A stretch of 64,000 nucleotides of DNA, from the NCBI GenBank assembly GCA_903884655.1, contig CAISFO010000035.1, forward strand, positions 18,403 through 82,402. The letters are read 5' to 3'. This stretch comes from an uncultured Holophagaceae bacterium. Lineage in GTDB: Bacteria > Acidobacteriota > Holophagae > Holophagales > Holophagaceae. Below, in pieces: positions 1-9,183 of the stretch. Within the stretch, counting starts at the first letter, position 1. Each line of letters starts with the position of its first letter. Under the pieces are notes generated by a model. It worked only from the letters and a program-made list of their open reading frames with translations, was not told the DNA's origin and did no database searches. Made by a program: the position numbers and the translations under genes.

Positions 1-136
1 CTGGGGCGACTCAGGCGAGACTTCCCCTTGATCTTCAAGCCTTTCCACGCGAAACTACTCCTTCGCGTCCTCCGCTGGAGGGCTCTTCCTTGCTCCCTGG
101 AATCCAAAGGGGGCTTCATATCCACAAGGAGGACAG
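1..136 (+). promoter_or_regulatory. rpsF leader region
   Basis: No gene is visible before rpsF. Positions 69-81 form a small perfect hairpin (CCTCC, loop GCT, GGAGG). A strong Shine-Dalgarno AAGGAGG lies at 126-132, four bases before the rpsF ATG. In many bacteria the rpsF leader carries an RNA that binds the S6:S18 complex. The hairpin could be part of such an element, but I could not confirm the diagnostic bulge, so the regulatory reading is only a guess. Confidence 0.3.
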
Positions 137-526
137 ATGCGTCGCTATGAGACCATCTTCATCGCCTCCCCCACGCTGACCGACGAGCAGAGCGATGAGC
201 TCGTCAAGCAGTTCGAGGGGATCATTGCCGAGCAGGGTGGCGAACTGCTCAAGACCGACAAGTGGGGCCGCAAGAAGCTGGCCTACGAGATCCAGAAGTT
301 CAGCGAAGGCTACTACACGCTCTTCGAGATGAACGCTGGCCCCGACCTCATCGCCGAGCTGGAGCGCCGCTTCCGCAACAACGATGCTGTCATCAAGTAC
401 CTGAGCATCCGCATGGACGAGGCCGAAAAGGCCGCGGGCCGCACCAAGCAGCGCATCGAGCGCGAGGCCAAGCGCAAGGCCAAGGCCGGGATCAAGGAAC
501 GTTCCGCTGAAGAGGTGATGGGATGA
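137..526 (+). CDS. rpsF: 30S ribosomal protein S6
   Basis: Small-subunit protein that binds the 16S rRNA platform as a heterodimer with S18. The N-terminus [14 protein letters not shown] and the central [11 protein letters not shown] and EGYYTLFEM segments are the classical S6 signature. At 129 aa it is somewhat longer than the ~100-aa core because of a basic, alanine-rich C-terminal tail. A strong Shine-Dalgarno at 126-132 fixes the start. The stop overlaps the rpsR start (ATGA), implying translational coupling. The usual ssb and rplI neighbours are absent here. Confidence 0.97.
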   Translation: MRRYETIFIASPTLTDEQSDELVKQFEGIIAEQGGELLKTDKWGRKKLAYEIQKFSEGYYTLFEMNAGPDLIAELERRFRNNDAVIKYLSIRMDEAEKAAGRTKQRIEREAKRKAKAGIKERSAEEVMG

Positions 527-789
527 AGCGCCGCGCCGATGCCAAGAAGGGCAAGCCCAAGAAGAAGAAGGCTTTTGGGGGACGACGCGCCAAGTTCTGC
601 AAGTTCTGCGTCGAGAAGTCCCTCATGATCGACTACAAGGACGTGAAGACCCTCCAGGCCTTCACCCCCGAGCGCGGCAAGGTGCTGCCTCGCCGCACCA
701 GCGGTGTCTGTGCCGTCCACCAGCGCGAGCTGGTCGAAGCCATCAAGCGCGCCCGCAACATCGCGCTGCTGCCGTTCGCGGCAGATTGA
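523..789 (+). CDS. rpsR: 30S ribosomal protein S18
   Basis: Partner of S6 in the 30S platform. The 88-aa protein has the S18 core [18 protein letters not shown] followed by LPRRTSG and [21 protein letters not shown] basic lysine-rich N-terminal tail precedes it. Cysteines in KFCKFC and in SGVCAVH suggest the cysteine-containing (possibly zinc-binding) S18 form. The start overlaps the rpsF stop by four bases, and a strong terminator follows directly, so rpsF-rpsR appears to be a two-gene operon without rplI. Confidence 0.97.
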   Translation: MKRRADAKKGKPKKKKAFGGRRAKFCKFCVEKSLMIDYKDVKTLQAFTPERGKVLPRRTSGVCAVHQRELVEAIKRARNIALLPFAAD

Positions 790-804
790 ACTTTCCGATG
801 GTCC

Positions 805-840
805 AAAGAAAAGCGGGGGCTCAGGCCCCCGCTTTTCTTT
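805..840. terminator. bidirectional rho-independent terminator between rpsR and the phosphatase gene
   Basis: A perfect 16-bp stem (805-820 with 825-840) and a TCAG loop. The stem starts with AAAGAAAA and ends with TTTTCTTT, so it reads as a GC stem plus U-tract on both strands. It lies 15 bp after rpsR and about 10 bp from the stop of the convergent phosphatase gene, serving both. Confidence 0.93.
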
Positions 841-850
841 GGACTGCTTT

Positions 851-2905
851 CTATTCGTAGTCTTCCATCTCGTCATCCGCTGGGGCCTCCCCGCCGAGGG
901 CACCCTTCATCAGCTTGAAGAACACATCAGTGTTCCGTTGAGAACCAACGAAGCGCAACCAGGCCTTGTTGCCGGTGCTGTAGGCGGAGACCGGAATATC
1001 GGCAGCGGTGTGCACGGCCTGGCCCTCGCCGTTCAGCTGCCCGCGCACGAAGAAGCCGTTCTGGTCGATGGCGCGCAGCTCGGGGATGGTGGCATAGCCC
1101 TTCGTGCCGAGAATCCCGATGCTGCCCTTGAACTCGCTGGGGAGCAGGCTGTCGATGACCGGCGTGGGCTTGGACAGCCAGGACTCATAGCGGTCGCTGT
1201 TGGCGCCGAAGCCCACCAGCATCTTGTTGTCGATATCCATGGTGGCGGGGTAGCCATCACCCAGAATCTGGTAGTTGGGGAAGCCCGCGAGGTCGTAAGT
1301 GCCCACCGCATTCTGGCGGGCCGGGATCACCGAGGGCGAAAGCGCCGCGCTATCGGATGGCAGGCTCTTCAAGGCCGAGATTCCACCGCTCAGGGACAGG
1401 GCGCCGATGAGGCTGAAGCCCGAGCATTCATGGTCAGCTAGCACAAGCACGGTGGTATCGCCCAGCTTGTCCGCCCACTTGCGGGCCACACCCACCGCCC
1501 GGTCGAATTCGAGCGTTTCGCCGATGGCCCGGTCCGCATCCATCAGGTGGGACTGCTTGTCGATGTGGGCTCCTTCGATCATGAGCACGAAACCATCCTG
1601 GTGGCGGGCCAGGACCTTGAAAGCGGCCTCTGCCATCTCGTCCAGCATGGGCTGGTCGGGGGCCATGTAGTCGTCCACCGCGAAGGTAGAGGCACCGGCC
1701 GGCAGGACACCCCGACGCTTGGCGACCTTGTCCAGAGCCACGTTCATGTTGCCGTAGCCGAAGAGGCCCAGCAGCTTGTCAGGGGTGGGTCCGCTCAGGG
1801 TCGAGTTCAGGTCGGTGTGGCTGGCGGCATAGGCAAAGCCCTTGGCCTTGAAATCCGCGATCAGATCGCGAGTGGGGGTGCCCTGCCCGGCGGGCGTGGC
1901 GGGGAGACCCCAGCCAGAAATCAGGTCCGCGGGTAGACCCGCGTAGCCGGTGCTGGCAGTGCGACTGGAGTAGAGCGTGGTGGCAGGCAGGAACCAGCGG
2001 CGGCCACCGCCGAGGAGTACCCGCAGGCCGGTGCCATAGGCCTTGCTGCCGGAGGGATCGCTTTCGTCGAGGTACTGATCCACCACGCCGGTGCCGTTGT
2101 TGCGGTTGGCGGTGTGCACCGCGTTAGCGGCGGGGGTGGCGTCCTCCAGATCAGCGGTGCTGACCAGGCCCAGCACCGTGCCCTTGGTGCGGTGCAGGTA
2201 CTCGGCCATGTACTCGACACGGGGCGCGAAGAAGGGATTGGTGATGTGGGCAGGGTAGACACCCTCCTGGCCATTGAAGGCGTGGTTGCCGGTGCTGTAG
2301 CAGGCCATGCCAGGGGCGGAGTCGGTGATGATGCTGTTGAGCGAATGGGTGCTCACCAGGCCGGTTCCAGGGAACTGCTCCATCTCCAGCCGGCCATTCG
2401 GGTTCCCCGCGGTGACGCCGTACCGGACAATCCGGGCGGCGGTGCGGTGGGCGACGCCCATGCCATCGCCAAGCATGATGACGATGTTCTTGGTGAGCCT
2501 TCGTTCACCCTTCCCGTGCTCGAAGGGATCGAGGATCTGGATCCGCGAGGTGGTGGTGGTGGTGCCGGTGGCGTCGGTCAGTTCCGCCTTCAGAGTGTGC
2601 CAGCCCTTGTGGGCCAGGGAGGAACCGCGCAGGTTGAAGCCGGCCCAGCCCGCGGCAGAGATCCCGTCGGTGGTGCTGGTGCCCTGGGCTCCGGAGGTGA
2701 AGCTTGCCGGCTGGCCATCGATCCAGAGCTTTGCCGAGTAGGGGCCCGTGCCCTGACCTTCGACGCGAATGTCGAAGCGCTGGTGGACGAGGAAGCGGGC
2801 GCCATCCGAAGGCACAATGGCGACTCCGGACGGGGCGGCGCTCGCGGCAATGGCAGCAAGCGCCGCAGCCATGCCGAGCAGGGTGGAGAAAACTTTCACT
2901 TTCAT
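851..2905 (-). CDS. PhoA-family alkaline phosphatase with N-terminal Ig-like region
   Basis: Secreted metal-dependent phosphomonoesterase, 684 aa. A signal peptide (about residues 1-24, ending ASAA) is followed by a roughly 100-residue Ig-like beta domain ending near LDPFEHG, then the alkaline phosphatase fold. Visible catalytic motifs are IVIMLGDGMG (metal-binding Asp), ITDSAPGMACYSTG (nucleophile Ser), ATPAANAVH, MIEGAHIDKQSH, LADHECSGFS and AVHTAADIPVSAYSTG. It is longer than E. coli PhoA because of the N-terminal domain and insertions. It overlaps the upstream small gene by four bases, so the two are probably co-transcribed. Substrate range is unknown. Confidence 0.9.
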   Translation of the reverse strand: MKVKVFSTLLGMAAALAAIAASAAPSGVAIVPSDGARFLVHQRFDIRVEGQGTGPYSAKLWIDGQPASFTSGAQGTSTTDGISAAGWAGFNLRGSSLAHKGWHTLKAELTDATGTTTTTSRIQILDPFEHGKGERRLTKNIVIMLGDGMGVAHRTAARIVRYGVTAGNPNGRLEMEQFPGTGLVSTHSLNSIITDSAPGMACYSTGNHAFNGQEGVYPAHITNPFFAPRVEYMAEYLHRTKGTVLGLVSTADLEDATPAANAVHTANRNNGTGVVDQYLDESDPSGSKAYGTGLRVLLGGGRRWFLPATTLYSSRTASTGYAGLPADLISGWGLPATPAGQGTPTRDLIADFKAKGFAYAASHTDLNSTLSGPTPDKLLGLFGYGNMNVALDKVAKRRGVLPAGASTFAVDDYMAPDQPMLDEMAEAAFKVLARHQDGFVLMIEGAHIDKQSHLMDADRAIGETLEFDRAVGVARKWADKLGDTTVLVLADHECSGFSLIGALSLSGGISALKSLPSDSAALSPSVIPARQNAVGTYDLAGFPNYQILGDGYPATMDIDNKMLVGFGANSDRYESWLSKPTPVIDSLLPSEFKGSIGILGTKGYATIPELRAIDQNGFFVRGQLNGEGQAVHTAADIPVSAYSTGNKAWLRFVGSQRNTDVFFKLMKGALGGEAPADDEMEDYE

Positions 2906-3471
2906 GGATGGACCTCCGGGGGGTTGAGGTGGCGTTTCCGCTTCGGCGCTGAGCCGAGCAGGTCTTCAGGACGATCGAGCAGCAGTCGGATATGGGTCAC
3001 CCGGTCGTCCTCTTCGACGCGGTAGCCCACATCAAGCAGGCCGGTCACTTCAAGAGCGCGGGGTGAATGGGGAATCTCTTTCCCCGCGGAGGACCGGACC
3101 ATCACGTAGACGGCTTCCGGGGGAAGGTCGGCGGTGCCCCCGCCCTCTTCGTCGCAGGACACCGGCCGCGGCGTGAGGTAGAAGGCACCCCGGGGGGCCA
3201 CCTCCATCTTCGCCATGAAGCCCACCAGCTTCACCCGCTGCCCCGAGAGTTCCAGGAGGCGCTTGGACAGCCTGGGTTCCTGCGAAGACACCTCCAGGAA
3301 GTCGCCGAAGGCAATGCGAGGAAGGTCGTCCTTCCTGGTGACCACCGGCGGGACAGCCTCCTTCCCGTGGCCCTCGGGACAGACGACAAAGGCCAGGACG
3401 AGCAACGACGGGAGCACCTTCAATCGGAGCCTTGAAGGGATGGAAATCGACTTGGCGGGGTTGGTTGTCAT
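2902..3471 (-). CDS. secreted hypothetical protein, DUF3299-like
   Basis: A 189-aa protein with a hydrophobic segment near residues 16-32 that looks like a signal sequence. It has a compact beta-rich pattern: IAFGDFLEV, LSGQRVKLVGFM, GAFYLTP, VYVMVRS, LEVTGLLDVGYRVEE. The step 'L-G-x-x-V-x-x-x-G-F' followed by a short Cys-containing loop (PVSCDEE) resembles DUF3299 lipoprotein-like proteins, so the family call is tentative. Its stop overlaps the phosphatase start by four bases. No catalytic motif is visible. Confidence 0.55.
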   Translation of the reverse strand: MTTNPAKSISIPSRLRLKVLPSLLVLAFVVCPEGHGKEAVPPVVTRKDDLPRIAFGDFLEVSSQEPRLSKRLLELSGQRVKLVGFMAKMEVAPRGAFYLTPRPVSCDEEGGGTADLPPEAVYVMVRSSAGKEIPHSPRALEVTGLLDVGYRVEEDDRVTHIRLLLDRPEDLLGSAPKRKRHLNPPEVHP

Positions 3472-3881
3472 GGCTGCCTCAGTGCGAGATATGTAGGCAA
3501 CCGCCCCTTCACGTCAACGCGCGCAGCGTCCAGGTTTTTCCCAAGAACAAGCCGCAGTCTCCGAATGTAATACCTGCCCTGTCATGTGTTCCAGGATTAG
3601 GTTTCCAGGCGATCCGCTATCGCGAGTGCCGACAATGTCACAGAGAACTTGCCGGTTGTTCACCGGCCTCTCCCGGCGCGGGGGCCCTGGCGAAATCCCC
3701 CTCAGTGTTCTGGGCTCCAGGGTTCGGAACCAACGAAATCACCAAGCAATCCGGCGAAGTCGTGATGGCTGGCGGGGCAGAATTGAAACATCCCGACTGG
3801 CTGTTCAAAGCCTAGGGGTCCCCAACCTTCGGACCCGCGCTTACCGGAACGGACACCTGAGGTCCTGGGTTCCCGGAGATG
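3472..3881. other. 410-bp intergenic region without a supported gene
   Basis: Between two minus-strand genes, so it should hold the promoter of the 2902-3471/phosphatase pair and the downstream end of the ketone-body-like operon. Short frames here have no recognisable protein features. One clear hairpin is present: GCCGGT (3651-3656), loop TGTTC, ACCGGC (3662-3667). I see no tRNA cloverleaf or recognisable riboswitch. Confidence 0.4.
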
Positions 3882-4664
3882 CTACTGAGCTGTCCAGCCT
3901 CCATCAATGGGGATCGGGGCCCCGGTGATCTGGGCCGCTGCGGGAGAGCACAGGAACACCGCCAGCTGGGCCAGCTGCTCGACGCTGACGAACTGCCGGG
4001 AGGGCTGCTTCTCGGCCAGCAGCGCGCGTCCCCCTTCCTCGATGTCCACACCAAGCGCCTGCGCCCGGGCGACGATCTGGGGCTCGATGAGCTCCGTGCG
4101 GGTCCAGCCTGGGCAGATGGCGTTGCAGGTGATGCCTAGGCCAGCCGTCTCCAGGGCCACCACCTTGGTGAGCCCCACGAGGCCGTGTTTGGCGGCGATG
4201 TAGGCGGCCTTGTTGACGGAGGCCACCAGCCCATGGACCGAGGCGATGTTGATGATCCGGCCCCAGCCCTTCGCCTTCATGTGCGGCAGGGCATGATGGA
4301 TGGTGTGGAACGAGGAGGAGAGGTTGATGGCCAGAATGGCGTCCCACTTCTCGGGAGGGAACGCCTCCACCGGCGCCGTGTGCTGGATGCCCGCGCAGTT
4401 GATCAGGATGTCGAGGCTGCCCAGCTGGGCCCAGGCATCCGCAACCAGGGCTTCGATCTCCCAGGGACGCGTCATGTCAGCCCTGTTGTAGGCCACCTTG
4501 ACGCCGTGTTCCGACGCCAGGCCGCTGCGCACCTTTTCGATGACATCGGCATCACCGAAGCCGTTCAGCATGAGGCCGCAGCCCTGGGCGGCCAGGGCCC
4601 GGGCCATGCCCAGGCCGATGCCGCTGGTGGATCCGGTGATCAGCGCATTCTTCCCTTCCAACAC
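3882..4664 (-). CDS. 3-hydroxybutyrate dehydrogenase-like short-chain dehydrogenase
   Basis: NAD(P)-dependent SDR of 260 aa, expected to interconvert 3-hydroxybutyrate and acetoacetate in the cytoplasm. The cofactor motif TGSTSGIG is at residues 11-18. NCAGIQ, the catalytic Ser in NIASVHGLVAS, and YIAAKHG (Tyr-x3-Lys) match the pattern seen in bacterial D-3-hydroxybutyrate dehydrogenases. It closes a minus-strand run after a CoA-transferase pair and an ABC importer, which strengthens a role in ketone-body-type metabolism. Other hydroxyacid substrates cannot be excluded from sequence alone. Confidence 0.82.
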   Translation of the reverse strand: MLEGKNALITGSTSGIGLGMARALAAQGCGLMLNGFGDADVIEKVRSGLASEHGVKVAYNRADMTRPWEIEALVADAWAQLGSLDILINCAGIQHTAPVEAFPPEKWDAILAINLSSSFHTIHHALPHMKAKGWGRIINIASVHGLVASVNKAAYIAAKHGLVGLTKVVALETAGLGITCNAICPGWTRTELIEPQIVARAQALGVDIEEGGRALLAEKQPSRQFVSVEQLAQLAVFLCSPAAAQITGAPIPIDGGWTAQ

Positions 4665-4673
4665 GGCATCCCC

Positions 4674-5318
4674 CTAGGCAAGACCGGCGGCGATGGTGAT
4701 CGGTGGTTCAGTGCACTTCCTGATCTCATCCACGGTATGCCCCGGGGCCAGTTCCACCAGCTGCAGGCCGTCGGGGGTCACATCCAGCACGGCTCGGTCT
4801 GTGATGATCCGATGCACCACGCCTTTGCCGGTGAGGGGCAGGGTGCAGTGCTTGAGGATCTTGGACTCACCTTGTTTGTTGACGTGGTCCATGATCACCA
4901 CGATGCGTTTCGCACCATGCACCAGGTCCATGGCACCACCCATGCCCTTGACCATCTTGCCGGGAATCACCCAGTTGGCCAGGTCACCGGTGGCCGAGAC
5001 CTCCATCCCCCCCAGGATCGCCAGGTCGATGTGGCCGCCGCGGATCATGGCGAAGGATTCCGCGCTGCTGAAGAGGGCCGCGCCAGGGATCATCGTGATG
5101 GTTTCCTTGCCCGCGTTGATGAGGTCGGGATCCAGGTCCGCCTCGGACGGGTACGGGCCGATGCCCAGCAGGCCATTCTCCGATTGCAGCACCACCTGCT
5201 TTCCCACAGGGATGTAGTTGGCCACCAGGGTCGGCATGCCGATCCCCAGGTTGACGTAGTAGCCCTCCTGGATCTCCTGCGCGGCCCTCTGGGCAATCTC
5301 CTCCCGGGTCCAGGTCAT
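4674..5318 (-). CDS. scoB: 3-oxoacid CoA-transferase subunit B
   Basis: Beta subunit (214 aa) of a family I CoA-transferase that moves CoA between succinyl-CoA or acetyl-CoA and a 3-oxoacid such as acetoacetate. [24 protein letters not shown] (the Glu that forms the thioester intermediate), [21 protein letters not shown] and [16 protein letters not shown] are the family's conserved blocks. Its start overlaps the stop of subunit A by four bases. It lies 9 bp before the SDR gene. Acid specificity (acetoacetate or another) is inferred from context. Confidence 0.9.
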   Translation of the reverse strand: MTWTREEIAQRAAQEIQEGYYVNLGIGMPTLVANYIPVGKQVVLQSENGLLGIGPYPSEADLDPDLINAGKETITMIPGAALFSSAESFAMIRGGHIDLAILGGMEVSATGDLANWVIPGKMVKGMGGAMDLVHGAKRIVVIMDHVNKQGESKILKHCTLPLTGKGVVHRIITDRAVLDVTPDGLQLVELAPGHTVDEIRKCTEPPITIAAGLA

Positions 5319-6013
5319 GGTGCCACCCCCTTCCGGACGGTCCTTCGCTCGATCCGCTTCTCCTGGTGCGGACAGCAGATGATGCGCTGGACGTAGATGC
5401 TCGGCGTATGGACCTGCTCCGGCTCGAGGTCCCCGAGGGCTGCCAGGACTTCGACTTCGGCGATGGTGATCCTTCCGGCGGCGGCCATCATGGGATTGAA
5501 ATTCTGGGCCGTGCGGCGGTACTTCAGGTTGCCAAGGCCATCGCCACGCCAGGCCTTGATCAGGGCGAAATCAGCCTTGAGGCCCCGTTCCAGCAGGTAC
5601 TCCTTGCCCTCGAAGACCCTTGTTTCGCGGCCCTCGGCGATGGGTGTGCCGACCCCCGCCGGGGTGTAGAAGGCCGGAATGCCCGCGCCGCCAGCCCGGA
5701 GCCGCTCCGCCAGGGTCCCCTGGGGCACCAGCTCCACTTCCAGTTCCCCGGAAAGGTACTGGCGCTCGAACTCCCGGTTCTCACCCACGTAGGAAGCGAC
5801 CATCTTCCTGATCTGGCGGTTGGCGAGCAGGAGCCCGAGGCCCCAGTCGTCCACACCGCAATTGTTGGAGATGACCGTCAGGTTCTTCACGCCGGTGTCC
5901 CGAAGGCCGATGATCAGGTTCTCGGGAATGCCCACCAGGCCGAATCCTCCGACCATGATCGTGGCGCCATCCGAAATGCCCGCCAGCGCCTCTGTGATTG
6001 ACGAGTGGACCAA
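5315..6013 (-). CDS. scoA: 3-oxoacid CoA-transferase subunit A
   Basis: Alpha subunit (232 aa) partnering the next gene. It has the glycine-rich CoA-binding block [17 protein letters not shown], then [14 protein letters not shown] and [26 protein letters not shown] place the start at a TTG codon at 6013 because AGGAGG stands six bases upstream; the frame stays open farther upstream but that extension (rich in Cys/Ser) does not resemble the family. The four-base overlap with subunit B fits a tightly coupled pair. Confidence 0.9.
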   Translation of the reverse strand: MVHSSITEALAGISDGATIMVGGFGLVGIPENLIIGLRDTGVKNLTVISNNCGVDDWGLGLLLANRQIRKMVASYVGENREFERQYLSGELEVELVPQGTLAERLRAGGAGIPAFYTPAGVGTPIAEGRETRVFEGKEYLLERGLKADFALIKAWRGDGLGNLKYRRTAQNFNPMMAAAGRITIAEVEVLAALGDLEPEQVHTPSIYVQRIICCPHQEKRIERRTVRKGVAP

Positions 6014-6038
6014 GTCGAACCTCCTCTTGGTTGGATGT

Positions 6039-6980
6039 TTACAACGTGCGCTTGAGCAGCCGGGCCAGCTCACCCACGAATCCGCGACGGAAGAGCAGGA
6101 CACAGACCACGAAGATGCCCCCGATGATCACCGTGATCCAGGAACCCACTGAACTCAGCTCGGACTGGAGAGACACCACCGTGAAGGCGCCCACCAGGGG
6201 ACCGAGCACCGTTCCGACGCCGCCCAGCAGGGTCATGAGCACCACTTCCCCGGAGGTGTGCCAGCTGACATCGGTCAGGGAGGCCAACTGGAAAACCAGG
6301 GACTTGGTTGCCCCGGCCAGGCCGGCGATGGCCGAGGAGATGACGAAGGCCATCAGCTTGAACCGGTCCACCTTGTAGCCCAGCGAAATGGCCCGGGGTT
6401 CATTCTCCCGGATGGCCTTGAGCACCTGGCCAAAGGGAGAGTGGATGGTCCGGTGGACGACCCAGAACCCCAGGCAGAACACGGCGAAGACGAAGTAGTA
6501 GAGGTTGAGACCGAGGGGCCGTCCCCCCACTAAGTAGACCCGGTTCAAGTCGATCAGCCCGAAGAGCAAGCCTCGGGGAATGCCCTGCAGGCCGTCCTCA
6601 CCCCCGGTGAAGGGCAACTTGAGGGCGAGGAAATAGACGATCTGGGCCAGGGCCAGAGTGACCATGGCGAAGTAGATGCCTTGCCGGCGAATGGCGAGGC
6701 TTCCAACCAGGTAGCCCAGGAGGGCCGCAAACAAGGTCCCTCCCAGGATTCCCAGTTCGGGCGTGAGCCCGCTGTTCTTCACGAGGTGGCCCGTGATGTA
6801 GGATGCCCCTCCGAAGAAGGCCGCATGGCCGAAGGACAGCAGCCCGGTGTAGCCCAGCAGCAGGTTGAAGGCCATGGCGAACAGCGCAAAGCAGAGCAGC
6901 TTCATCATGAACACGGGATACACGACGTAGGGCGCCAGCACTCCGAGGAGGAGAAGGGCTGCCCAGATGGACTTGTTCAT
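6039..6980 (-). CDS. livM: branched-chain amino acid-type ABC transporter permease (LivM)
   Basis: Inner-membrane permease of the HAAT family, 313 aa and strongly hydrophobic. AFNLLLGYTGLLSFGHAAFFGGASY is the LivM hallmark; later GLQGIPRG, IRENEPRAISLGY (contact with the ATPases) and GGVGTVLGPLVGA also fit. It directly abuts livH. HAAT systems import branched-chain amino acids, amides or short organic acids; the adjacent CoA-transferase and dehydrogenase suggest a short hydroxy- or keto-acid. Confidence 0.9.
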   Translation of the reverse strand: MNKSIWAALLLLGVLAPYVVYPVFMMKLLCFALFAMAFNLLLGYTGLLSFGHAAFFGGASYITGHLVKNSGLTPELGILGGTLFAALLGYLVGSLAIRRQGIYFAMVTLALAQIVYFLALKLPFTGGEDGLQGIPRGLLFGLIDLNRVYLVGGRPLGLNLYYFVFAVFCLGFWVVHRTIHSPFGQVLKAIRENEPRAISLGYKVDRFKLMAFVISSAIAGLAGATKSLVFQLASLTDVSWHTSGEVVLMTLLGGVGTVLGPLVGAFTVVSLQSELSSVGSWITVIIGGIFVVCVLLFRRGFVGELARLLKRTL

Positions 6981-7886
6981 CTAGGATTCCTTCCCGAACA
7001 GCCCGGTGGGCTTGACCAGCAGGACGACGACCATGATAAGGAAGATCACGGTGCTGGAGGCGGGAGCGTAGACGACCTTGGTGAACCCCTCCACCATGCC
7101 CAGCAACAGGCCAGTGATGATGGAACCCATGATGGAGCCCATCCCACCGATAACCACCACCGCGAAAACCGTGATGATCATCTCCGAGCCCATGACCGGA
7201 CTCACCGAGTAGATCGGCGCCGCCAGCACGCCGGCAAAGGCCGCCAGGGCTGCGCCATAGCCGTAGGTCAAGGTGATCATGAGCGGCACATTGACACCGA
7301 AGGCCTTCACCAGCTCAGGGTTTTCCGTCCCGGCACGGAGGTAGGAACCCAGCTTGGTCCGCTCGATGACGAACCAGGTGGCGAAACAGACCAAGAGAGA
7401 GATGCCGATCACCCAGAGCCGGTATTTCGGAAACAGCATGAAGCCGAGATTGACCGCGCCCTCCAGAGACTCCGGCTTGCCGTCGTAGGCATCGCCGGAC
7501 ACGTTGAAGTAGTTGGTGAACACCCCCTGGATGATGAGGGCCAGGCCGAAGGTGAGCAGCAGGCCGTACAGGTGGTCGAACTTGCGCAGCCGGCGCAGCA
7601 TGGTCCGCTCGACTCCGATTCCCAGCAGGCCCACCACCAGGGGCGCCACGATCAGGGCCACCCAGTAGTTGAGGTGGAAGTCCGGCTTCCCCAGCAGGGG
7701 TCCCAGCATGGTGTAGCCCAGCAGCGCCACATAGGCGCCCAGCATGTAGAGGGCGCCGTGGACGAAATTGACGATGTTCAGGAGGCCGAAGATCACCGCC
7801 AGGCCCAGGCTCAGGATGGCGTAGAACACGCCATTGTTGAGCCCGAGCATGACCTGCGACAGGACGGTCTGAAAGGACAACTCCAT
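6981..7886 (-). CDS. livH: branched-chain amino acid-type ABC transporter permease (LivH)
   Basis: Second HAAT permease, 301 aa. Typical LivH features are GLNNGVFYAILSLGLAVIFGLLNIVNFVHGALYMLGAY near the N-terminus, NPELVKAFGVNV in the cytoplasmic loop, and VVIGGMGSIMGSIITGLLLG. Several transmembrane segments span the length. It ends one base before livM begins, and it follows the substrate-binding protein by 42 bp, consistent with one transcription unit. Confidence 0.9.
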   Translation of the reverse strand: MELSFQTVLSQVMLGLNNGVFYAILSLGLAVIFGLLNIVNFVHGALYMLGAYVALLGYTMLGPLLGKPDFHLNYWVALIVAPLVVGLLGIGVERTMLRRLRKFDHLYGLLLTFGLALIIQGVFTNYFNVSGDAYDGKPESLEGAVNLGFMLFPKYRLWVIGISLLVCFATWFVIERTKLGSYLRAGTENPELVKAFGVNVPLMITLTYGYGAALAAFAGVLAAPIYSVSPVMGSEMIITVFAVVVIGGMGSIMGSIITGLLLGMVEGFTKVVYAPASSTVIFLIMVVVLLVKPTGLFGKES

Positions 7887-7928
7887 GATCGGATCCTTCA
7901 GGCTAGACGCCTTGGGTGGTGACGAGTC

Positions 7929-9155
7929 CTACTTCTTCACCGCCGGACAGGTGCTTTCAGAGAGGGGCATGAAGGCCTCGTCCCCCGGGACGGTACGGAT
8001 GATCTTCAGGAGATCCCACTCGCCTTTGGATTCCGATGGCTTCTTCACTTCCATCAAGTACATGTCGTGGACCATCCGGCCGTCGAAGCGGATCTTGCCA
8101 TGGACGGCAAAGAAATCGCTGATGTCCATGGATTTCAGCTTGACCATGACGGCGTCGGGATCATCCGTCCCGGCCGCCTTGATGGCTTTCAGGTAGTTCA
8201 TGGTGGCGGAGTAGGCCCCCGCCTGGTCCATGGTGGGCATGGCCTTGTGGATGGCGTAGAAGCGTTTCGACCAGGCCCGGGCCGCATCATCCCGGTCCCA
8301 GTAGAACCCGGAGGTGAACTGCATGCCCTGCGCCACATTCAGGCCGAGGCTCTTGATGTCGGTATCGAAGATCAGCAGGCCGACCAGCCTCTGCCCTTTC
8401 TGGCCGATGCCGAATTCCCGGGCCTGCTTGATGGCGTTGATGGTGTCTCCGCCCGCGTTGGCGAGGCCGATGATCTGAGCCCCGGAGGACTGTGCCTGGA
8501 GCAGGTAGGACGAAAAATCCGCCGTCGAGAGGGGATGGCGCACCGACCCGACCACCTTCCCGCCCAGCTGGGTCACGAACTTGGTGGTGTTCTGTTCCAG
8601 GGACTGGCCGAAGGCATAATCAGCGGTGAGGAAGAACCAGCTCTTGCCGCCATGCTGGACCACGGCTTGGCCCGTCACCTTGCCGAGAGCGTAGGTGTCA
8701 TAGACGTAGTGGATGCCATAGGGTGTCCAGGCCGCCTTGTTGGTCAGGTCTGTGGTGGCGGCCCCGGTGACCATGACGATCCGCTTCTTGTCGCCGGCGA
8801 TTTTCTGCACCGCCAGGGCGCAGCCGGAATTCAGCAGGCCCGTGATCATGTCCACTTTCTCGTTGTCAAACCATTCCCGCGCCTTGGCGGAGGCGATGTC
8901 GGCCTTGTTCTGATGATCGGCGCCGACAACCTGGATGGGCTTGCCAAGGATCGTTCCCCCGAAATCCTTGACCGCCATCTCCACGGCCACCTGGGTGCCC
9001 TTCCCCCCGAGGGTGGAATAGACCCCCGACATGTCGGTGAGCACGCCGATTTTCACGACCCCGTCCGAGATCTTGTCCTTGGCGGCTCCGACCAGTCCAC
9101 TGCTGGCCGCCAAGGCGGCGATCAGCAGCGCCGTTCTGGACATGAAGTGGTTCAT
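7929..9155 (-). CDS. ABC transporter substrate-binding protein (LivK-like)
   Basis: Periplasmic binding protein of 408 aa with an N-terminal signal peptide (about residues 1-25, AASSGLVGAA). The mature start IKVGVLTD-type motif appears as VVKIGVLTDMSGVYSTLGG. GLLNSGCALAVQKIA and WFFLTADYAFGQSLEQ are typical of Peripla_BP_6 proteins. Members of this branch are often tied to organic acids or aromatic compounds as well as amino acids. Being co-encoded with a CoA-transferase and an SDR, it may bind 3-hydroxybutyrate, acetoacetate or similar; this is inference. Confidence 0.87.
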   Translation of the reverse strand: MNHFMSRTALLIAALAASSGLVGAAKDKISDGVVKIGVLTDMSGVYSTLGGKGTQVAVEMAVKDFGGTILGKPIQVVGADHQNKADIASAKAREWFDNEKVDMITGLLNSGCALAVQKIAGDKKRIVMVTGAATTDLTNKAAWTPYGIHYVYDTYALGKVTGQAVVQHGGKSWFFLTADYAFGQSLEQNTTKFVTQLGGKVVGSVRHPLSTADFSSYLLQAQSSGAQIIGLANAGGDTINAIKQAREFGIGQKGQRLVGLLIFDTDIKSLGLNVAQGMQFTSGFYWDRDDAARAWSKRFYAIHKAMPTMDQAGAYSATMNYLKAIKAAGTDDPDAVMVKLKSMDISDFFAVHGKIRFDGRMVHDMYLMEVKKPSESKGEWDLLKIIRTVPGDEAFMPLSESTCPAVKK

Positions 9156-9183
9156 AAGGCTTCCCTCCCTGTGGGGTACCTGG

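Noticed and set aside
3472..3881. Possible tRNA or small gene in the 410-bp gap
   Set aside because: No cloverleaf, no CCA end and no coding pattern were seen. The short frames overlap on both strands and are not convincing.
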